From the NCBI GenBank assembly GCA_022695795.1, contig MU404070.1, positions 62,001 to 126,000 on the forward strand: a stretch of 64,000 bases of DNA, in the 5' to 3' direction. The position numbers and the translations under genes were made by a program. The notes under the pieces were generated by a model. That model searched no databases. It worked only from the letters and a program-made list of their open reading frames with translations, and was not told the origin of the DNA. This DNA comes from Biscogniauxia marginata. Its lineage: Eukaryota > Ascomycota > Sordariomycetes > Xylariales > Xylariaceae. How positions within the stretch are numbered: the first letter of the stretch is position 1; each line of letters begins with the position of its first letter. Positions 1 to 10,661 of the stretch are shown here, one piece after another.

Positions 1-1256
1 TTTCCCGAAATACACAACGACTAATTGAAATGGCCAGTTTGCCGGTTGCCTTGGTCATGTATGGACTCTCCATTGGGATCTTCAGCATTAATCAAGCACT
101 GCCCCGTCCGGCATATGCCCTTTTGTTTGGCCTCAACGCCGCCACTGTCGGCGTCATCGCACTGGCTGCGACACAACTGTCCCACAAGGCTATTACCGAT
201 AAACTGACAAGAGTCCTAATTTTCCTCAGTGGTGCGGCTGCTATGCTGTACAATGCGCTGTGGTATTTCCCCGTGCTGATGCTCATTTCGGGATGTGCGA
301 CTTTGATCTACGACTACCGTTGGCTGCACAAGCCTGTCGCCGCCGTCATTAAAGCGACTAAGTTTAGGACCAGGCCGGTGCATGAGGAGAGCGCTGCAAC
401 TCCACAGGAACCACGTGTGGTCCATCCCTCAGGTAGCCGTTATGCAACCGGCGCCCAGGATGGAGTAGGCCCCACGGACGTAACCGAAGCGGAGCTACCC
501 GTAGCCGAGCGGGAAGGCTTCTCGACGGCTGAAGACGAAGCCCGAATCATCCCTCGCGAGTTTCGCCTAGATATCTCGTGGCAGACCGGCACTGCTATAA
601 TTGGATCTTTCTTCCTCACGTTTGTTGTTGTCATGGTTCTACGTGGTGTTCTGCCCAACCCTCCGCTTTTATTTAGCCTCTTTGCCAATATGTACCTGGC
701 TGGGACTGTTATCTTTGGAGGCGGACCGGTTGTTATCCCGTTGCTGCGAGAATATATTGTCGCCGAAGGCTGGGTCAGCCCGCGGGACTTCTTGATCGGC
801 CTGGCGCTTATCCAGGCCTTTCCGGGTCCCAACGTCAACTTTGCCGTCTTTCTTGGCAGCCTAACAGCAATTAACGGAGGCTACAACTCTGCTGCAGGCG
901 CACTGATATCCTGGGTTGGCATTTTTGGTCCCAGGATGGTTCTCGTACACGGAACTATGGGCATCTGGAGTGCCTTACGGAGCAGGCGATGGGTCAAATC
1001 AATCCTGCGAGGAATCAATGCTGGCGCTGTGGGCTTAATCTATACCGCTGTCTACCGCATTTGGCAGGTTGGGTACATTGACGAGGGATTCCAGTCTGGG
1101 CGTAGCCTGGGTGATGATCCTTGGTGGGTAGTAGTGACGGCTACGAGCTATGTCGGTGGCTATTGGTTTGGAATTAGCGCCCCGTTGGCTATTGTCTTTG
1201 GGGCGGTATTGGGGTTGATCAGGTACGGTGTTGTACAGTCTCAACCACCTAGTTAA
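1..1256 (+). CDS. Chromate transporter (CHR family), 5' truncated by window edge
   Basis: This is a membrane protein of the CHR superfamily, which exports or antiports chromate/sulfate. The frame is open from the window edge to the TAA at 1254-1256. Two hydrophobic blocks (about residues 1-95 and 185-400 counted from the ATG at 30) flank a hydrophilic linker of about 80 residues, as in long two-domain fungal ChrA proteins. The second half carries the characteristic FGGGPVVIPLL segment, then LIQAFPGPNVNFAVFLG. The ATG at 30 is probably not the real start. Only the end of the first CHR half is present, and CTAAT...CAG at 22-37 looks like an intron branch site and acceptor leading into codons for S-L-P. 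The first exon(s) would lie left of the window. Family assignment is firm; substrate and the splice site are inference. Confidence 0.85.
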   Translation, partial: SRNTQRLIEMASLPVALVMYGLSIGIFSINQALPRPAYALLFGLNAATVGVIALAATQLSHKAITDKLTRVLIFLSGAAAMLYNALWYFPVLMLISGCATLIYDYRWLHKPVAAVIKATKFRTRPVHEESAATPQEPRVVHPSGSRYATGAQDGVGPTDVTEAELPVAEREGFSTAEDEARIIPREFRLDISWQTGTAIIGSFFLTFVVVMVLRGVLPNPPLLFSLFANMYLAGTVIFGGGPVVIPLLREYIVAEGWVSPRDFLIGLALIQAFPGPNVNFAVFLGSLTAINGGYNSAAGALISWVGIFGPRMVLVHGTMGIWSALRSRRWVKSILRGINAGAVGLIYTAVYRIWQVGYIDEGFQSGRSLGDDPWWVVVTATSYVGGYWFGISAPLAIVFGAVLGLIRYGVVQSQPPS

Positions 1257-1951
1257 CCTTCCTGAACCTTCTGCCCCATAATGATTTCGTCCTTCTTAGA
1301 ACTCGTGATGCTATTCACCCTACCTTGGGCATGGATTCAGCGTATGATGTGAGCAGCTTCTTTTTTTCGTTGAACGGTCACTACGGAATCTGCTATTCTC
1401 CTGTAAAATGAAACCTAAGGACCTATGGTCAATACAGTGACACCAATCCCTTCGTACATCAGTCTTCTGTCCTGGTTACTAGGTTAATAACGGTAAAATA
1501 GTTATAATAACTAAAGCTTAAAGACAAAATTGTAGATTCCTAGCAAAAGACATAAAAAGCTAACTGCTGTCACGGCGTAACCTAGCTAAACCCACTACGC
1601 TAGCTGCTCTCTCAAAAGGGCAACGGAATATCAAGTCCGGCGACTTGACACTAGGTTTTAAGTGTAAAGGTGGCTTATTAGTCTTTTATATTTAAATTGA
1701 GATTCTAAGTAGGGAGAAATCTGGTCTTATACTGAAATATAGTATAAAAACGATTTTCCCCTACATACATACCCCTTTTCATAGCAACAAAGCCAAGCAA
1801 CTACCCTGAGCTGCTCACAATATATGGGTATAGCTATATAACGTTGGCGAGTTTATATAGTTTATAATTATCAAGGGAAAGTAACTAGGCTGGTAAGTAT
1901 GTAGGTATGTACCTACCCTTATGATCCTAGAAACGGAAGGTAAATTATAGA
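1257..1951. other. Intergenic, AT-rich, 3' ends of chrA and P450
   Basis: This convergent interval lies between the chromate transporter stop and the P450 stop. It is AT-rich with short TATA-like runs. I see no open frame with coding character. Confidence 0.6.
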
Positions 1952-3858
1952 TCAAGCTCCTGGGGAATCAAGTTTATCTACAGCATATGTGGCTGTAGCA
2001 GCCTTGGTAACCTTGACAAGAAGCCCCCTATCGATAAATTGAGTCGTGCTAGTCGAAGTCATCGGCGCCTGGGGATACGCTATCTGGAAATCGAACTCGC
2101 GAAATAGCTATAATGCGCAAGTGTTGTTGAATCAGCCCTGATCACATAATAACGATACCTTAGGTACCTATCTTTGCGTCTTGGAGTATGCTTACCTCAA
2201 AGTACACCTTGTTTAGTTCTGTCATGGCGATAGTCTTACCGGCACACATCCACCGGCCGTAACCAAACGCAAGCTCGACGTTGCGCTGTATCTCTGCCTG
2301 CGCCTCGTCGTCGAGCTCTAGGAAACGCTCCGGTCGGAAGATGTCCGCGTCCTCGCCGAAGAGAGCTTTCGAGCGCAGTAAGGACGCCAAGTTCATTGCG
2401 ATCGAAGTCCCGCCGGGTATAAACCTGCCATTGAATGTGTCGCCCTCTGGCGGGACCTCTTTAGCGAGTAGACTCATCGTGACGGGACGCATGCGCAATC
2501 CTTCATATTTTACTGCCTGGTTTGAAGGTTTCCCTGTCAGTTATCGAGGTTTCCTCTACTAGTCTTATAGGGTAACTTGGGGCCTCTGGAGTTGATTTGT
2601 TTTCATACCTTTAAATACGGTAAATTCCCGGCCTCCGCATTGGTTATCGGGTGTGATGCCCTTCCGTCACGAATTGCGGCTGCGATCTCTTCCTTGAGCC
2701 TCTGGTAGACCAATGGCGTTGTCAACAGATACATCAATGTGATTCGGAGTGCTGCCGCAGTGGTATCGGCACCGGCAATAAACATGAAAACGGCCTCACT
2801 TTCACACATGCTCTGCGGGAGGCCGTTGCGAACGAATGAACCCTTATCGCATATTAGTTCTGGCATATCGCCGTATAGAAATACACAATATAAAACTGTC
2901 TAACTTACCAGGATACTCTTCTCATCTTTGGCCTCGGGTGAGAATGCTCTCCGGACTGCAGGAGTGGCGGTCCTACAAATTCATCGTTAAACACACATTG
3001 TAGGTGGCCCTAAGTAACGAGAAGAGGGAATTAAGAAACTTTCCAGGAACAGACTTACGCCATTATCTTTCCCATCCCTGTGGCATCTGTTTCCTTCGGG
3101 CCAAAAAGTTTCAAGCTCAGAGTGGAATACAGGATCCCCCGGACCAGCGGTATATTGGTCGAAAGAGATAGTGTAGGGAGAAAGTGTTCGAACGACTCGT
3201 AGAAGCCGATGCGGTCAGAGTCTGTCTCAATGCAACCAAACTCCTTACGGAGCGATACCTTGGATATCACATCCAAGGTTAAGAATGGCATAACTCGAGA
3301 GAGGTCTAGAAGACGCAGTTCACTCTCTCCAGGCAACATGAGGTACTTCTTTCTAATCAAGTTTACCAGATTGATCACCTGAGTATCGATATCGGATTCG
3401 AATGCCGGGATATCCCGGCCGCTATACCCAGCCGCCACTTTCATCTTGACTTTGTCATGAACTAGAGGGTCCTGAATAGTGAACATGATGGGGTTGTATG
3501 GATTAAAGCGGTTGCCGTCGTACCAACTTGACTTCCGGTAATTAATCTTGGCATTGGACATGCGGCGTATAAGCTCGGGGTCGCTCGTGAATAGATCGTT
3601 AGGGCCGATCCGGGCAAGCGAGCCGTATTTCTCCCCAACAGCTAGCGCGTTCTCATACTGCTTACCGCTCAAAGTCATTCGGGCAAGCCATAGATATGAG
3701 AATGACGCAAGGAATGGGCCGCGGAAGTATCGCAGTCGATACCCTGAGTAGACGGCGGAGACTAGATACCAAATGATCAAGGCCACAGTAGAGACTACTA
3801 GGAGCCCAGGCACGGTTGAATATGTACCGAGCAGCGCCATGATTCTGAGTTGAGACAC
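1952..3858 (-). CDS. Cytochrome P450 monooxygenase, five exons
   Basis: ER-anchored heme-thiolate monooxygenase of 524 residues. Exons on the minus strand are 3858-3059, 2972-2909, 2842-2609, 2516-2196 and 2107-1952. All joins keep the frame; introns begin GTAAGT, GTAAGT, GTATGA and GTAAGC. An N-terminal signal anchor covers about residues 8-32. The I-helix AGADTT is at 311-316, ExxR (EGLR) at 371-374, PERF at 428-431 and the heme loop FGYGRWMCAG at 450-459 with Cys457 as ligand. The heme loop, followed by KTIA, resembles the pisatin demethylase / benzoate-hydroxylase-like fungal P450s; substrate is unknown. A second Met at 3840 could be the start (518 residues). Intron 2 must use the acceptor at 2843-2844: the upstream CAG would put a stop in frame. 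The gene appears intact and is convergent with the chromate transporter. Confidence 0.92.
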
Positions 3859-5361
3859 TAGACCATAGAGTTTCCAAATGATCGATTATCCCATCCAAAG
3901 TACAAGAATAATAGTGTGATCGTCGGAAAATGTACCAAAAAAAGTCTTGTGATGATCGAAACAAAACATCAAAGATAGACCTTCAAACAGGACGAGCTTG
4001 AGCTGGCTATATAATCACGGTTTAACAAGAAAGCTAATTTACCCTTATTTATTGCTATCAGGGACAACATAGGGAGTAAATATCCACTTCTCTCCTGCGA
4101 TTATGCTGATATGGAGCCTTTTCTTGCCACTAAAGTAGGCTCTATAACATACTAAACGTAGGTAGATGCATGAGGTCGCTGCCCGGCTTCATCATGAATT
4201 CTCGTCACAGGCAGTAGTAGTCGAGCGATCGGACGTCCGGGACATTTGATGAAGAGGGGAAGCTGGCTAGTATCCATTCATTCGTCTGCGAGGCCCGGGT
4301 TTGGAGAGTTGGTCTGTGGATAAGTGATTCAGCTGGTGTGATAGAGAACCAATATCTCAATTTCACGGACTTGAGACTTGGCGTTCGAGTGTGTATCATT
4401 ATGCGTCATGGCTGTATAATCACATTACCACCCTTCATGTCAGGTGTCCTTCTCAGAGGGTATCATTTAGAACGTAATTGGTGAATCCATCATACCAAGG
4501 GTTGCACAGCATGTGCATCAATGTATGCAACTATCACTATTGAGTATACTGAGGCCGCGGAAGACCCATAACTGCATCATTGTCACATCCACATATTCGA
4601 GGTCATAAGCTATGTATAACTGTATGTTTTATGCTTTTCACCAAAAAAAGAAATAGGAAAAAGGCATCAAGTCACCACGCTGCAGTTGATTTGGGGGTTG
4701 CTGGCAGATACAAATATACTGAGTCTGTGAGAGGGTGGTATCCTTCGGCCATTATCTACGGTATTAATCCTCGGAAATTATTACTAGTTGACTAAAAGTA
4801 TAAACGACTTATGAATGACTTAGAAGGTATCTAAGCTAGCGCTACGAAGACTTGAAAGAAGAAAATATTTAGTTAAGTCGTGTAGCGCGATACGCTATCA
4901 TGTTCTCACACATTTAGCCATCACAGTAGCATCTAGTCCTCACTCGGTCCACATCATTAGTGAAGTTTAGAATATGTGCCGGGTGTGTGTGTGTGTATTT
5001 CCAATACCCAAAAGTTGACTTATATCTATACATAATACGGAAGGAATATTCATCCGCGCCATTGGACTGTCCGGGGGCTAGCTAGGTACACAATATACAG
5101 AGACTGAAAGCGACGGGTGTATAGGAACTACTATTGGACTGAGAATAATCTCTAGAAAACTCCCCCCAGTCCCTTTCAGCGCGTACACGAATCTCATGTA
5201 CGTAAGCTGGTTCACTGTGGGTCTCGGCTTTCAGGCCCTGGACATGAACCCTATTGTCTTCATCACCATGAAACCTTTTCGTGAGTGTCTTGGCATAGTC
5301 CACATTGCCAACCCGAACGAACAGTATGGTGAAATATAGATATGCCTTATTACTACCAAAT
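3859..5361. other. Intergenic between P450 start and kinase end
   Basis: This is the 5' side of the P450 and the 3' side of the kinase gene. It contains a short TG dinucleotide run near 4984-5000. Small open frames here show no recognisable protein. Confidence 0.55.
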
Positions 5362-8111
5362 CTATGCCGGTGCGTTGAATACCATTTTTGCTACCCAGGC
5401 CCTGATTTCATTGTCAGACTCGCCGGCATAGACTCTCTTGATTCCGTTCTTCGCGTCCCTCATCAGATCCGGCAATGACGGACGTAATCTCGGCTCGTGC
5501 CTCACTGTATAGCATCGAAAGAACTGGGGTTAGAAAAATGCCCCATATATAGATATACTCAAAGAGCTGGGCTGTGGGGAACAGGGGATGGTTATGTAGT
5601 TGCTAAAGAGAAAAAAAAAAGATCAGAAAAGAAAAGGGGGACTACTGCTTACTACAACGCTCAATTGCTAGTCTAAGATCCGGGTCGATATACTGGTAAT
5701 TTGGATCGTCCCTTAGTAGGGCGCAATACGTGACGGGTGTGTAAGGCTCGAGCATGCTTTCCAGCCGCTGCTGAGGGGGTGTAAGGGCACGGAGCCCAGT
5801 GATGAGCTGCCACATCGTCTGGCCGAAGTTGTCAGATTAGACTTCTTCTTCTGCCTTGCTCTCTTCCTTTTGACATTAAAAGGGGGGAGGGCATCGAAAC
5901 GACATACCAATGCGATCCCCCACAAGTTCGTGTGGGAACCGTAGTTTCCCGCTACCCTCTGCTCCGACAGCTCTGGCCCCCAGGGATCATTCGCTTTTAC
6001 ATAATCCCAATCGGGTCCGAATTGCTCCTAGTTGCGAGATGAGAATCGAAGATGAATGGGGAGGGGGTTTCTTTTTCTCTCTAGACAGCTTCACGGGGCG
6101 ACTTACCGGAGCAAAGTAACCGTGCTTTGCCATGATTCGTTTTTGGAAGTAGTACGCGCTGTTTGCCTTGATGTCAGTTTTGCTATCTACAACCTCGACG
6201 ACCGCAAATGCAATTACGTACTTTCCCTTGTTCGGCTTGATCCTATCGGCACAGCCAAAATCTGCGATCTAGCCTCCTATCAGCATTGGGAGAGTCGTAG
6301 CACGTAGTGAGAAGAGGCAGCTTGCCTTTAGTCTAGGTACGAGTTTATGCTCGGCGTCTCTGGTGTGGATATCGAGGCCACCAATCAATACTAAAAATAC
6401 ATTAGTATTAAGTTATTTGCTTTCGGTGGAATTTGGGCAAAGAAACAGAGAGATAGAGAGAGCCTCACTGTTCCTAGGGTCAATATCGAAATGGACCTGC
6501 CGCTTTCCGGCCCATCTGCGTGACGGAGCCGGCACGTCTTCAAACAGATCTGAACCAACGACTTTGCTACGCTGCTCATTTTCCCCTTCGTTATTTTGGG
6601 CATGAAGATTGAGACCTGATAAATAACCCGGGAGCCCATGGATATCATCCGGACCTTGACCGTGACGCTTAGGGTGAAATTTCCGGGGCGGGTACCTGCG
6701 AAGCTTTATTAGAATCATCAAGTAGATCAACAGATCCGGTAGATGACAGCGGAATAAGGGATATTTTGTTCTCCTTTCTTTGCCATCATATTTTATAATA
6801 GAATTTGCTCACTCCATGGCTACACAAGCGCTAATCACTGGCATTGATATTAGCACTGCTAGCCAGAAAAGGGGGCATTCGGGAAAGGGGCTATTTTTTG
6901 AACTTACAGCATAACCAAAATGACCAAAGTACGCGGTTTGGGACCCTCTCTTTCTGCTCCCCGATTCTCCATATCAAGTTTGCGAGATCTCCGTTCTCCA
7001 CGAACTCTAGGAGCAGGTAATCCCTATAGTCCAATTGCCACATATCATTGTCATTACGGCTAGCAGGGCTGCCCCGTCCTGTTGTATTGAATAGATACCT
7101 CTCATTCAACCGCTCGTTCCGGTCTTCCCTCTGGTCCTCCATCAACTGCTCCCGTATCTCAAGTCTCTCTTGTCTCTGAATCATCAAGCCGGGGTCTTCC
7201 TGCATCTTCTGCCGTCTCGTCTTTGGTCTCGGTATCGGCTCTTCCCCGCGACTCTCCTCGCCGCTGGACTCCCCCTCGTCGCTCGTGTCCATATAAGGGG
7301 TCTGCCCGAACCGGAATGGTTCCTTGGGTGGCAATCCAATTCTCTCAGGGTCGATGAGCTGGATGCAGTGCGCAGCTCGGGAGAGTTGCTACAGGGGAGT
7401 TAGAAAACAACAGCTAAGGCTGGTAGCAATGCTGTATGGATAAATACTTACTCGTGTATTTTCTTCTTCAGCACGAAGACTCTCGTCCTCCCACCCCTGT
7501 AGCGCGATCTTCAAAACTAGGTTGAGGGCGGGCTCGACTCTGTTGTACCTGTACTGGATCGTGATCCCGAGTCCACCGTAGCCCAGCGGCCTAACGAAGT
7601 CAAACGGACCTTTTTCCTGAAACCACGTTTTCCCCTCGTTGTACCTTTTTCTTACTATATCGAAGGCGGGATTCCTCGGCTCCGACGCCTCGTTGAGCAA
7701 GTTCCATCTTTTAAGACGTCTGTACGGCTTGATATTAGGCCTCCCCCATTTTCCCGCGCGAGGCTTCACTCTGCCTTCTTTCGGGTAAGGGTGTGCTATC
7801 CAGTCGGGGCGGAAAGCTGCGTAGTCGGCCTTTTCGAATGCGGGCCTGCCGCTCTGCCTGTAAAGCTCGAACCTGTAGTTTTCGGCGCGGTAATGTTCCT
7901 CAAAATTCTCAGGTGGCCGTTGATCGTTAGGTGGACCGGGAAGGTTTCCACCACCGACGTCTGCTCCACCGGGATTCGCTGCGTCTGGCCCGTACATCTG
8001 TTGAACATTCGCCAGTAGCTGATTGACATCCAATCCCTGGAGATAGGCAACGAGATCCGCATCTGGGGGCAGCCCCATCATCTCGTTGAGGTTCACACCT
8101 GGTGAAGCCAT
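5362..8111 (-). CDS. Atypical fungal protein kinase, ten exons, one GC-AG intron
   Basis: Protein kinase-like enzyme of 661 residues. Exons: 8111-7452, 7388-6908, 6837-6813, 6695-6469, 6390-6326, 6268-6222, 6158-6107, 6027-5908, 5818-5653, 5504-5362; the sum is 1986 nt, in frame throughout. A polar N-terminal region of about 170 residues precedes the kinase core. The glycine loop LGYGGLG is at 176-182, the ATP-binding Lys at 201 (LVLKIAL), an acidic/charged insert at about 240-320, the hinge LLLEFVENGDL follows, the catalytic loop HFDIDPRN is at 457-464, DFG at 489-491 and APE at 518-520. Asp459, Asn464 and Asp489 are kept, but the usual lysine of HRDxKxxN is Asp461. Intron 5 (6325-6269) starts GCAAGC, a GC donor after AAG, and exon 3 is only 25 nt. 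Substrate is unknown; activity is plausible but unproven. Confidence 0.85.
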
Positions 8112-8969
8112 GGTGTAGTGACGCTAACAAAACTACCCGACGTAGTATCCTCGAGTTGGAGCCTTACAAGTTCCACGAACGGAAGTCTGGTGCTCAGACT
8201 TGCCTGAGTCGATCTCGCATATGTTGAGGAATTAGTATGCGGATATACTAAGTTTTAGAAAGCATACATTTTCGGTGAATCACCTTTGTCGAGACGCATG
8301 CGGAAAGATTGGTTTCGGGGGTTTCAGGGGCTCGTTTTGTTTTGAACGATCCCCACGTAACGACAAAGACGATAATTTAACCGAGTCCTTCCAGTCGGCT
8401 TCTGGTAGCACAATTGATGCTTGAGGCCAATATATTAAGAATCACATATAAACTAACTATTTTGTCCAGTTGCTTGACTGAATTCTCTTTGGGATACGAT
8501 TGCTTGCTTACTCTTGAAATCTTTAGTTGTGTACCACTCTTACCACTTCTTTTGCCATTCTTTATCGAACTATCAATTTTAAGAAACCTCATGTTTCAAC
8601 ACTTTATATACAAGTGACAACAAAGATGTGCGTGTAAACATCCATTATGGATTGTAATTAGAGACATTGCCCTGGTAATTGCAAGTTAGAAATATACAGG
8701 ACTTAAGACTTAGGCTAGGTAGGTGGTTATGATTGATTGGAAGAGTTGGAAAAATCAAGAAGCATTTGAAATGAGGATTGCCATTACACTAAGAGTAGCT
8801 TGGGCAGATTCACTGTTAATGAGGAATTATCTTTACGTACCTGCTAATCCGGTTTATTGGGTCCCTATGATTCAATCTTAATCCATAGCCAATTTCTTAC
8901 CGGATTCAAAATTCGAGATCACAGTCTATAAAATAGTCACCGCTCAAGGTATTGACCTAAAGCAACACT
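8112..8969. other. Intergenic, kinase promoter side and MFS 3' side
   Basis: AT-rich spacer between the kinase start and the MFS transporter stop. No coding sequence or RNA gene recognised. Confidence 0.55.
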
Positions 8970-10661
8970 CTATTCCCCCTCGGCGCGTGATAAAGTTGTA
9001 TGAAGCTTGTGCTGCCTCATCAAGGAGACGCTCACCAGAGCAACGAGCGTCAACCCTAGCATCGTAAACCAGACACTCCGAAAGGCTTCCATAAAAGATG
9101 CTATCACTCCTTCATACCAACCCTCGGGGAGGTGATTCAGCTCGTTAATGTCATCCCTGATCCGACCAATCTCCTCTGCGGCACCCGGCCGATCGCCAAA
9201 CCGCTCCCATAGTTGGGACTTGAGAACGTTTTGGTAAATAGCGGAGGCGATTGTGATACCGACGGTACCGCCGACAGATCGGAACGCATAGGTGGCGGAG
9301 GTAACCGTAGCTTGGTGCGAGTGTTCGACGGCTGCGAGACAGGCGAGCAGGGTCACCGTCAGCATAGCACCCTGTCCGGAACCGACGAAAAAGAACGCAA
9401 TCATCAGAGGCCATTTCGGAGAATCCTCATTGAGCGTCGTCAGGATAACCACGCAGACCAGGATCGATGCCACCGATAAGATACCGAGACCCACGTAACG
9501 ACCGGTTTTCTTCATAATTAAGCCACTGCCGACGGAGCAGATACAGATTCCGACGGGGGCAAATAGAATTACTAATCCAGCATCCGTGGCGCTACTTCCG
9601 CGGGTCTGGAGGTAGATAGGAGCGTAAAAGAGAATCACCATGTTGACCATACAGCACAATAAGTTCGTCATGCAAGCGGTAAACACGGTTCTGTCCACGA
9701 GAAGCCGTACCGGGATGATGGGCTGTGTAGCCCGAGCCTCCCATACCACGAACCCAATAAAGGCCACGAAAGAGAGTGGGAGTGTCGTGAGCGGGAGCGG
9801 ATGGATCCAGGGGACAAGATTGCCACCGGCATTGAGCCCAAGCAGAAGGAGAACGAGGAATCCAATCAGCGAGAAAACACCGGTGAAGTCGATACGAGCT
9901 AGGTAGGACTTCCCCGATACCTTCGGCGGGATTCGTACGAGGTATGCAACGAGACAGGCCGAGACAAGAACCGGGGGAACTTGGATTAAGAAGGCTAGGC
10001 GCCAACCCATAGTGGTTTTGTCATTGACGAGACCACCAAAAATGCCGCCAAGCATAGCACCGGCCCCGTAACAGATATTCCCGATACCCTGGATGACGCC
10101 TCGATTCCGGAGAGGGACGAGATCGGTACAAAGAAAGGTACTGATAGACATCAAACCGCCGCCCCCGATACCCGCGATGACCCGGCCGAAGATCATAACA
10201 TTAGCGTCCTGGGCAAGACCACAGATGAGATTACCGGCTGCGAAGAAAACGTTGCTGAAGACGAGTCCGGGGCCCCTGCCGAAGATGTCGGTCAGGCGTC
10301 CGGAGATGGGCTGGCAAGCCGCGTTCGATATGAGATAGGCGGTGGCCAGCCATGACAGGAGGCTCAGCGACTTGAACTCGCTGGAAATGGGAGCCGACAG
10401 GGTAGCGAAGATAGTCGAGTCGATGGCGCCGAGGAAGACGCCAATCCAGCAAGTAGAGAGGATAAGCCAAAGCCTGAAGCCTTTGACCTCCTCGACGATG
10501 ATGATCTGCTCATCGTCATCGTCGTCATTCTTATTTTGACCGGCCAACAACGGGGTCCTCTCGTCGCTCCCATTGCTCCCATTGCTCCCCTCCGCGCGTA
10601 GGTTGCCGTTCGCAGCAGCAGCAGGAGCATTTTGAGCAGAAACACTTTCGTCCGCGGCCAT
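8970..10661 (-). CDS. MFS transporter, DHA2 / vacuolar basic amino acid-type
   Basis: Single-exon 563-residue major facilitator with an N-terminal cytosolic tail of about 60 residues and about 14 predicted membrane helices, the DHA2 layout. Visible signatures are GAIDSTIF in helix 1, the motif-A stretch GRLTDIFGRGP between helices 2 and 3, and GRVIAGIGGGG in helix 4. The tail contains DERTPLL, an acidic dileucine sorting signal like that of yeast Vba1/Vba2 and fission-yeast Fnx1 vacuolar amino-acid transporters, followed by an Asp/Glu-rich run. Vacuolar location is therefore inferred; a drug-efflux role cannot be excluded because the two subfamilies are close. No intron is needed. The first ATG is kept because the tail reads as a normal cytosolic extension. 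Confidence 0.9.
   Translation of the reverse strand: MAADESVSAQNAPAAAANGNLRAEGSNGSNGSDERTPLLAGQNKNDDDDDEQIIIVEEVKGFRLWLILSTCWIGVFLGAIDSTIFATLSAPISSEFKSLSLLSWLATAYLISNAACQPISGRLTDIFGRGPGLVFSNVFFAAGNLICGLAQDANVMIFGRVIAGIGGGGLMSISTFLCTDLVPLRNRGVIQGIGNICYGAGAMLGGIFGGLVNDKTTMGWRLAFLIQVPPVLVSACLVAYLVRIPPKVSGKSYLARIDFTGVFSLIGFLVLLLLGLNAGGNLVPWIHPLPLTTLPLSFVAFIGFVVWEARATQPIIPVRLLVDRTVFTACMTNLLCCMVNMVILFYAPIYLQTRGSSATDAGLVILFAPVGICICSVGSGLIMKKTGRYVGLGILSVASILVCVVILTTLNEDSPKWPLMIAFFFVGSGQGAMLTVTLLACLAAVEHSHQATVTSATYAFRSVGGTVGITIASAIYQNVLKSQLWERFGDRPGAAEEIGRIRDDINELNHLPEGWYEGVIASFMEAFRSVWFTMLGLTLVALVSVSLMRQHKLHTTLSRAEGE

Noticed and set aside
440..838. 132-residue minus-strand frame
   Set aside because: Antisense shadow of the chromate transporter.
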